A stretch of 64,000 bases of DNA from Zygnema cylindricum (taxonomy: Eukaryota; Streptophyta; Zygnematophyceae; Zygnematales; Zygnemataceae): contig JBBHKE010000992.1 in NCBI GenBank assembly GCA_037447655.1, positions 112,090-176,089 on the forward strand, in the 5' to 3' direction. The translations under genes and the position numbers were made by a program. How positions within the stretch are numbered: the stretch's first letter is position 1; every line of letters starts with the position of its first letter. Of this stretch, positions 56,807 to 64,000 are shown in pieces. The notes beneath the pieces were generated by a model. That model worked only from the letters and a program-made list of their open reading frames with translations, had not been told where the DNA came from and did no database searches.

Positions 56807-58931
56807 TCACATAGAAACGTCGCTAGCAATACTCGTCGAATTTTCAAGTATCCGACTACTCCCACTCCTCGCCTCCAAACTCCCAAAACTTCCTTTATTT
56901 AAAATCCCTCGACCAAAATACTCCGCGATTACCGAAAACCCGTCCTCCGAATTTTGAACGAGTTGAAAAAATTGGTCGTGGTCGTTCACGGCTTTTTCGA
57001 GGTTCTTTTTCATTTCTAAAACAGTTCGATTTGAAGGGGCACAAATGGGGCATTCGGATTCGTTATCTCCTAAACATCTTTGGTGAAAAGAATGCATACA
57101 TAAAAAATGAACCGCGGGAAGGTCGAGGGAGTTTGTACAAGAAGTACATTTACTTAGTTGAAATATTCGAGCTTTCGTTTTCAAATCTTTGACTTCTTCT
57201 CGCATCGAGGCGGTTTCGGCCTGGAAAAGAAAAAAAAAGGAAAGGAAAAGGAAAGGGAAAGGAGAGGGAAAAGGAAAAGGAAAAGGAAAAGGAAAAGGGG
57301 GAGGAATGGGGCGAGCAAAAACAATGAGTAAGAAGGAAACGAGCGTGAAGAAAGGTGTGAAAAAAAAGAAAGATGTGAGAGAACGAAAAGTAGAAAAGCA
57401 TTTTGTTTTAAAATCTTTGACTTCTTCACGGAGGCGGTTTCTTCCTGAAAAAAAGGAGAAAAAGAAAAGAAAAAGCAAAGAATAGGAAAAGGGGGAAAAA
57501 TGAGGCGAGCAAAAACAAAAATGAGGAAAAAAAAATTAAAAAAGAAAAGTGTACGAGAAAAAAGAAAAAAGAAGAGAAGTTATTTTTAAATCTTTGACTT
57601 TTTCTCGCAGCGAGGCGTTTCTCCTGAAAAAGAAAATATATGAGAAAAAGAATGGATCAGAAAAAGAAAAATAAGAGAAGGAAAAAAGGAAAATATAATC
57701 CACAGTATTCCACCAAAAAAAAAACCAATGACGGAAAAGAAAAAAGAAAGATTTGTTATTACCTCGTATTTTGAAATGGCTCGTCGATCTTCCTTGATAA
57801 GGTTCGTCTGTAGCTCGATTTGCCGAACAACGTAATCTTTTACTACCCCTAATTTCAGATTGGGGTTTTTCGACAAAGTTTGGAGAACTATAAGAGGAGG
57901 CAAGAGTTGTTCTTTTTCCAAAATTTCGACTGCTTCTTTTACTTCTCTCGAAAAATCTTCCCCACTCACTTCTCCTTTCTCTCCTCCTCTCTCGTCTCCT
58001 CTCCCTTCTCCACTCTCTCCTCCACTCTCTCCTCCACTCTGCCCTCCTCTCTCTTCTCCGAAGAAGGAGAGAACATCCAACCAGAGGGAGGGATCTCCAC
58101 CTCGACTAGAATCTCCCAATTTTTTACAACATGAGATCAATCCTTTGTAATCTTTGTCCTGAGAAATGGAAACCGTAAAAGACAACGGAATCAGTTATTG
58201 GAAGCGGAAACAGTTACGAGAAACTGACACGGTTTCGGCAAGCGGAAAGTGTTAAACGGGAAATGGAAGAAGTTTTTGTGAAACGGAAATAGTTCTGGAA
58301 AAGGGAAATTGTTACAAAAAATGGAAATAGTTTCGCAAATAAGTAGTTTCGGAATAGTTTCAGAAAACAGATATCGTTGCGGGGAACAAATAGTTTTTGG
58401 AAAGAAGAAATAGTTTTGAGAAATAGGAATAGCTTTGGAAAATAGACATATTGTTGGGAAATAGAGATAGTTTTGCGAAAGAGAAACAGTTTTGGGAAAT
58501 AGAAACAGTTTGGGGAATAGGAATAGTTTTGGAAAAAGAAATAGTTTTGGCGAAATAAATATTTTGGAAAGAGAAATAATTTTGGGAATTAGAAATGGTT
58601 GTGGAAAGGTAAGGAAGTAGGTACAGACTACCAAAAAAACATGGAAAACGATAAAATTTGAAAAGGAAAGAAGGGAAAGATCGACAGGAATATTTAAAAC
58701 CAACGGATAAGGGAAAAAAAAATTGTCGGAAAAAAAGAAAAGAGGAGCCGTGAGAAAAAAAAAGAAACAAAATTGTGAAAACAGAAAAAAGGGGTCAATT
58801 CGAAAACCAAAACTGAAAAACCACCCAGAAAAAAGAAAAAAGAAAAAAGAAAAAGAAAAAAGAAAAAAGAAAAAAGAAAAAAGAAAAAAGACGAGAAATG
58901 AAAGGCGGGAAAATGAGAAACGACAAATGAG

Positions 58932-58969
<38 letters not shown>

Positions 58970-60664
58970 TTTCTCACCTTCATATACACCGCTATAACCT
59001 CTTTATATACTTTCATTTTCTCGTATAAAAACAAAAGTCCTTTTTTAAATCCACTCATTTCACATAAGACGACCGCCAGCTCAGCGTCATAATTAGGTTT
59101 TGTCTCATGTGAAGGCCACCCCCGCCTTAACAAATCACCTGCCTTTTCCAACCTTCTCTCTCTCTCCCCCACCTCCTCTCCCTCTTCTCCCTCTCCTCCT
59201 CCATCTTTTTCCCCTCTCTCCTCTCTCTTCTCCCTCCAATCTCTCCCATTCACATTCTCGTCCCCCTTTTCCCTCTCCGCCCCTTTCACCCTCTCTCCTC
59301 CTCTCTCTCCTCCCGTGACAGATGTCACACCCACCTCTTTCGACAAATACAAATCCAACAAAGTATTGTGAATTTCTTTCACCGAAACCGGATTCCTCTC
59401 CTTCTCCAAATATCTCTCGAAAAATTTAATTAACCACACCGGTTTATTCACAAATATGTGAACAAACTCCATTGGAGACGGCAATTTCCCTCTCTCTCTC
59501 CCCCCTCCTATCCCTCCCCCTCCCCCCCCCCCCCCCTTCCACCTCCCCCTCCTCCTCCCCCTCCCCCTCCACCTCCCCCCTCCTCCTCCCCCTCCTCCTG
59601 CCTCTCCCTCTCCCTCTCCCAAACACAATCCAAACACGATTTCTGTTGTTTCCAACGGCTTTTTTGAAACCAACACATTTCCGTACCGTTTTTACGGAAA
59701 CAGAACGATCGTAAAACTTTAAACGGAGATATATTTTATCGCCGAATCGTAATCTTTCGTATCCTCCAAAAGTATTTTTAAATACCAATCATAATTTTCG
59801 ACTTTTTGGGACAAAAAAAGAGCGTATTCGAAAAATCCTGAGGCTCGACAAACTTTAACGGCGGTTTCCACATGGAAAGGGAGAGAGAGAGAGTTGCCGT
59901 TTCCGTTTCCCCGTTTTCATTACCGCCTTTTATGAATTTGTCCAGTTTTTCGACGTTCTGAGAAAGGAGAGGGAGAATGAGAGAGAGCGGGAGGAGAGGG
60001 AGAGGGGAGAGGGAGAGGGAGAGGGAGAGTGAGAGGGAGAGACAGAGGGAGAGTGAGAGGGAGAGTGAGAGGGAGAGGGAGAGGGCGAGCGGGAAGACAG
60101 GGGGAGGAGAGGGAGAGAAAGGGAGAGGGAGAGGAGGAGAGGAAGAGGGAGAGGGAGAGGGAGAGGGGGAGGGGGAGGGAAGGGAGAGGGAGAGGAGAGA
60201 GAGGGAGAGGGAGAGTAGGGGGAGCGGGAGAGGGAGAAGAGAAGAGAGGGGGTGGAGGGGAAGGGGGAGGAAGGGAGAGGAGGAGAAGAAAGAGGGGGGA
60301 GGAGGGAAGAGAAAGAGAAAAAGTGAAGAAAAGGGAGAAAAAAAAAAGAAAGGGAGAAAAAGACAAAAAAATAAAGTCAAGGTACTAACATGTGAAATTC
60401 TCTACTTTTCAAAAAAAGGCAACAAGAATCAAGAAAAGTCTCCTCTCTCTCTCCCCTCCTCTCCCTCCCCCCCCCCCCGCCCTCTCACCTTTAAGTTTCC
60501 TAAGCGAATAAACAACAATCTCATATAATGAGTCAATGTCCTCCTTCCCCCCCATATCCTCACCCTCTCCATCTCTCCTCTCCCATTTCTCTCCCCTCTA
60601 CCTGCCCCTTGTAATTTCCTTTTTGTACAACAATTCAAGTAAAGTGGTATGGTTTGACCCTCTC

Positions 60665-60696
<32 letters not shown>

Positions 60697-63454
60697 AGAA
60701 AGATCCTCTCCCTTTCCCTCCAGACCAATCCCGAATTCCTCCTCTCCCTCCCCTCCCTTAATCCCCCTTGCACCTTGTCTTTTGTATAACAATTCAGTAG
60801 AAGAGTCATACCCCTCTCTCTCTACACCCCCAAATTCCTCTTCCTCTATCCCCCTCTCACCTTGGCTTTTTTAAAAGGAATTCAACAGTAAAGTCGTACA
60901 AACTACCACTCCCTCTCACTCTTCCTCTCCCTCCCTCCCTCTCTTTTCCCCTCCTCTCCCTCTACCCCTCCCCAAACTCCGCTCCTTCTCCTCTCCATCT
61001 CCTCTCTCTCTAATCTAGCTCTCCTCTCCCTCCACCCCATGACACCTTGGATTTTGTATAGCAATTCAAAAGCAAAGAACCAACACCCTCTCCCTCTCCC
61101 CCCCCCCCCCCCCTTATTTTTCTCCCTCTCCTCTCTCTCTACCCTCCACAACACCACCTTTTCTGTCTAGCAATTCAGTACCAAAACTGGTGTGACCCAC
61201 CCAAGGCTCTCTCCCTCCCTCCCCCCCTCCCTCCCTCCCTCCCTCCCTCCCTCCCTCCCTCCCTCCCTCCCTCCCTCCCTCCCTCCCTCCCTCCCTCCCT
61301 CCCTCCCTCCCTCCCTCCCTCCCTCCCTCCCTCCCTCCCTCCCTCCCTCCCTCCCTCCCTCCCTCCCTCCCTCCCTCCCTCCCTCCCTCCCTCCCTCCCT
61401 CCCTCCCCTCCCTCCCTCCCTCCCTCCCTCCCTCCCTCCCTCCCTCCCCTCCCTCCCTCCCTCCCTCCCTCCCTCCCTCCCCTCCCTCCCTCCCTCCCTC
61501 CCTCCCTCCCTCCCTCCCTCCCTCCTCCCCTCCCTCCCTCCCTCCCTCTCCTCTCCCTCTACTCTCCCTCTCCCTCTCCCTCTCCCTCTCCTCTCCCTCT
61601 CTCCTCCCTCTCCCTCTCCTCTCCTTTCCTCTCCTTCCCCCCTCCCTCTTCTCTCCCTCTCCCTCCCTCTCCCTCTCCTCTCCCTCTTCCTACACCAATT
61701 CATAGTGTTGTGTATCTATAAATTTCCTATTGCGATAGCTCCAATAACCGATATTTTAAAAATTAATATCATATACTATGAGGGGGCCCAATACATCGCT
61801 CTGGGACGAATAAATTTGTTATCACCGATATAAATATTTAGTATTACAATACTTTAGTACTATACACTATATGGTAGTACATTGTATACAATGTAAAGTA
61901 TTATATTGTATACAATGTAAAGTATGTCATGTCACGTATGACGATCCGGTTCGTACTTTTTGGAATGAAATTATGAATGAAATTACGGACAAAAGTACAG
62001 ACAAAAGTACGGACAAAAGTATGGAGCTATAGTAGGAACTGTATAGTATTTGCGCAAATTTTTTTTTTTAAGAAAAATAACAAAATCGAAACCATACTTT
62101 GTTACTAAAAGATACATTTTTTTGGCCATTTTTTTACTTGAGAATCCTGTTTCGTGAATGTAAACATGGTATCGATTTTTGGTTTTTTTTTTGTTATTTT
62201 TACTAACCACGTTGGTTGAGACAACATTGTTTTAAACATATTAATGAGAAACTATAATTCAATGTATACTGGTATTTACTATTTTGTATGCATTTTCTTT
62301 CTAAACACACTTCTGTTAAATTTTAGAGCATTTGATTTGATTCTCTTTTTCAATCATTATAAATCTAATTTTTAACGTTTTTTTTTTAGTTTCTCCCGTT
62401 GCAATAACAAATCTATCATGTAAAAATAAGTAAAGAATAACAATTGTAGGTTAAAGTCATTTTGAGGAAAAGATATGAGGACAAACAAAACAATGAAACC
62501 TTACAAAAATCTCTAAAGACAAGTCAATTATCGGCATATTTTATTATCAGCGTATCGGGCCAATATATTGGTAAAACATCGTGATAAATTCCTTACCGAC
62601 ATACCAACCATTGATAGGTCAAAAAAAGATAGATATCGATATCCGAAAGGTAAGAAAAAAATACATATCGATTATCAATAGGCCAAAAAAAAGGTACATA
62701 TCAATTATCGGTAGGTGAAAAAAAAATACATATCGATCACCGAAAGTTAAAAAAGTACATATCGATTATCGGTAGGTAAAGAAAAAGTACACATCGATCA
62801 TCGAAAGGTTAAAGAAAAGGTACATATCAGTTATTGGTAGGTAGAAAAAAAGTACATATCAATTATCGGTAAGAGGCTATCGATTCACAAAACTACCAAT
62901 TCAGTACCAAAAACGGCGTAACCTACCAAAAAAAAATCATCTTTCTCCTCTCCCATTCCTCTCTCTCCTCTCCATCGCTCCCCCTCTATCCCTCTTACCA
63001 TCGCTTTTGTACAAAAATTGAGCAACAAAGTCCACGGGAGCTCTCCCTCTCCTCTCCCACTCCTCTCCCGTTTCCTATACCATTCAGTCCCAAAAACGGT
63101 GCTACCCAACAAAACAAAATCCTCTCTCCTCTCCCTCTCCTCTCCTTCTCCTCTCCCTCTTCTCTCCCTCTTCCTACACCATTCAATCCCAAAAACGGTC
63201 CAACCCACCAAAAAATAATCCTCACTCTCCTCTCTCTCTCCTCTCCCCTCGCCTCTCCCTCTCACCTTCGTTTTCGTATAACAATTGAGCAACAAAGTAG
63301 TGTGGTCCGCTGAAGCTCTCCCTCTCTCATGTAATGCCTCCAAATAATTTGTCAGGTTGTGAATTCTTTGCGGGTCTAAAAATTTTTGAATTACAAAACT
63401 CGCTTCTAATTGGCCGATGGTTCGAATGTATTGGGCCATGGCTTCGTCGTAGTC
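56807..63454 (-). CDS. VPS11: VPS11, HOPS/CORVET subunit, C-terminal part (5' exons beyond the right edge)
   Basis: Four minus-strand exons: 63266-63454, 58978-59957, 57763-58158 and 56807-57220 (TGA). They read AQYIRTIGQLEASFVIQKFL and ADHTTLLLNCYTKTK, then NVEKLDKFIKGG, VETAVKVCRASGFFEYALFL, YDWYLKILLEDTKDYDSAIK, EFVHIFVNKPVWLIKFFERY, LAVVLCEMSGFKKGLLFLYE, and LISCCKKLGDSSRGGDPSLW. They end in a RING-H2 domain (KCTSCTNSLDLPAVHFLCMH, then SFHQRCL and ECPIC) and the tail DGFSVIAEYFGRGILNKG. VPS11 is a core scaffold of the tethers acting at late endosome and vacuole. The order matches plant VPS11. The second exon shows a frame change in a GA microsatellite (59880-59892) and two in-frame TAA (59719-59721 and 59692-59694). 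These could be errors or mutations. Poly-Gly and Glu/Arg-rich insertions widen two linkers. Confidence 0.92.
57187..57626 (-). repeat. Three tandem copies of a VPS11 exon 5' edge
   Basis: The start of the last exon with its CAG acceptor (minus: CAG/GCCGAAACCGCCTCG, then GTCAAAGATTT) at 57187-57222 is repeated at about 57411-57447 and 57588-57626. The copies are separated by GA-rich intron. Each copy keeps the AG acceptor and 25-35 exon bases. Confidence 0.88.
58260..58615. repeat. Minisatellite in a VPS11 intron (about 20-bp unit)
   Basis: Repeated 'ggaaatagttttggaaa' variants, more than a dozen. The minus-strand Phe/Pro/Leu frames here are repeat artefacts. Confidence 0.85.
58930..58967. 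repeat. Poly-A tract next to a VPS11 donor
   Basis: An A run of nearly 40 bases about 10 bases from the donor of exon 58978-59957, preceded by (GAAAAAA)n. Confidence 0.9.
59486..59622. repeat. CT/CCT-rich tract inside VPS11 coding sequence
   Basis: A C-rich run of 60% or more. On the coding strand it gives poly-Gly and Gly/Arg (GGGGGGGGRWRGRGRRRGRW). It interrupts the linker between GLCLGEGEGE and LPSPMEFVHIF. Confidence 0.9.
59970..60360. repeat. GA-rich microsatellite in the large VPS11 intron
   Basis: (GAGAGG)n over about 390 bp immediately after the acceptor at 59957. Long frames on both strands are artefacts. Confidence 0.92.
61205..61560. repeat. (CCCT)n microsatellite
   Basis: About 350 bp of almost perfect CCCT on the plus strand (AGGG on the gene strand) with a few TCC interruptions, followed by (CCCTCT)n to 61690. 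Confidence 0.97.
61855..61935. repeat. Short tandem/inverted repeat 'gtattatattgtatacaatgtaaa'
   Basis: 'ttgtatacaatgtaaagta' occurs twice in direct order, and TTGTATACAA is itself palindromic. Located in the VPS11 intron. Confidence 0.75.
62610..62880. repeat. Minisatellite of about 30-bp units in the VPS11 intron
   Basis: About nine units of 'aaaaaagtacatatcgattatcggtaggt' with small changes (atcgatcaccgaaag alternates with atcgattatcggtag). Confidence 0.88.
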
Positions 63455-64000
63455 CTAAAAGACGAAAATAAAAGGGGAAGAGAGAGAGGGAGTGGGAGAG
63501 GGAGGGAGGGAGAGGGAGAGGGAGAGGGCAAGAGAAAGAGGAAGGGAGGGCGAGGGAGAGAAATTTGGAAAGGGAAAAAAAATGAGTGAGAGAGGAGAAA
63601 TTGGCGAATGCATTGGGTCATTGTTTTGTCCTAGTCCTAAAAGACAAAAAGACGAGGCGGAGAGGGAGAGAGAGAGGGAGAGAGTGCGAGTAGGAAAAGG
63701 GAGAGGAAGAGAGAGAGAGGTAGAGGGAGAGAGAGAGAGAGGTAGAGGGAGAGAAAGAGAGAGGTAGAGGGAGACGATATTTGAATAAAGAAAAAATAAT
63801 GAGTGAGAGAGAAGACATTGGTCCAATGGTTCGAATATATTGGGACATCGCTTCCTCGTAGTCCTAAAAGACAAAGACGAGGGAGAGAGAGAGGGGGGGA
63901 GAGAGAGGTAGAGAAGGAACGGGAGAGGGAAAGAGAGAGGGAGAGGGAGAGGAAATTTGAAAATAAAAATGATAGAGAGAGGAGAAATTGGTCGGTGGTT
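63410..64000 (-). repeat. Tandem copies of a VPS11 exon 5' edge at the right window edge
   Basis: The acceptor edge of exon 63266-63454 (GTCTTTTAG/GACTACGACGAAGCCATGG, then CCCAATACATTCGAAC) recurs at about 63600-63642 and 63822-63872. A fourth copy starts at 63986-64000. GA-rich spacers of about 180-230 bp separate them. The copy at 63822-63872 preserves the acceptor and codons for DYEEAMSQYIRTIGP almost intact. Confidence 0.9.

Larger units (their letters stand above)
60485..63210 (-). repeat. Array of about ten copies of a VPS11 exon 3' edge within its own intron
   Basis: The exon end TTGTTGCTCAATTGTTATAC, then GAAAACGAAG/GTGAGAGGG (63266-63305), recurs in decayed form. Copies lie at 63003-63040, 61154-61200, 61042-61084, 60857-60900, 60772-60813 and 60605-60660, with a weaker one at 60485-60535. 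A second subtype 'caattcagtaccaaaaacgg' occurs at 61154-61200, 62888-62930, 63073-63110 and 63170-63210. CT-rich tracts separate the copies. Several keep a GT donor, for example 60857 (AAGGTGAGAGGGG on the minus strand). Confidence 0.85.

Noticed and set aside
13900-59721. Possible reassignment of TAA/TAG to Gln (all recognised host and transposase genes end in TGA, and several retroelement frames show TAA/TAG at plausible Gln positions).
   Set aside because: Every conserved Gln I checked in CNX5, Hip and VPS11 exons is CAA or CAG, with no TAA/TAG. The retroelement frames also contain TGA and frameshifts, so simple decay explains the stops.
59778-60528. Long frames on both strands across the GA tract.
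   Set aside because: Only the part of the minus-strand frame below 59958 (NVEKLDKFIKGG) is VPS11 coding; the rest is low-complexity intron.
61167-61833. Long frames on both strands across the CCCT array.
   Set aside because: Pure microsatellite translation (SLPP or GGRE repeats).

Overview
The window is nuclear DNA of a plant-lineage eukaryote. Three spliced host genes (CNX5/MOCS3-type sulfurtransferase, Hip/FAM10 co-chaperone, VPS11) have plant-like protein sequences. Introns are GT-AG with one GC-AG exception, and degenerate TTTAGGG-type telomere-like DNA is present. The sequence is AT-rich and crowded with transposable elements and simple repeats. I read it as a streptophyte with a repeat-rich genome; the species cannot be named from the sequence.

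Layout. 1-1938: 5' part of a Copia-type LTR retrotransposon on the minus strand, inserted beside or into an old DNA transposon copy (about 1939-4420). 6130-11297: CNX5-like gene on the minus strand, ten exons recognised, 5' end not found. 11720-16784: repeats and a second, rearranged Copia relative. 17000-22460: mostly gene-free, with one decayed DEAD-box helicase exon. 22910-33604: complete 11-exon Hip gene on the plus strand. 33605-36677: gene-poor. 36680-48261: an 11.6-kb DNA transposon with a four-exon pogo-like DDE transposase, an acidic accessory ORF inside its first intron, a 117-bp tandem array and an internal Ty3-type fragment. 48262-56001: a nest of non-autonomous relatives of that element, a nested hAT element, and two tRNA-Pro genes (one decayed). 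56807-64000: C-terminal half of VPS11 on the minus strand, running off the right edge.

The host genes look unrelated in function and are simply neighbours: CNX5 activates ubiquitin-like sulfur carriers for molybdenum cofactor synthesis and tRNA thiolation, Hip is an HSP70 co-chaperone, and VPS11 is a RING subunit of HOPS/CORVET vacuolar tethering complexes.

Two observations stand out. First, six exon edges in the three genes have tandem copies in the adjacent intron, each copy carrying the exon end plus the splice junction; one VPS11 intron holds about ten copies. Second, one TA-inserting element family with ends CACCGTGAATCG has an autonomous-size member, deletion derivatives with the same two ends, and short TIR-only elements in introns and just upstream of Hip.
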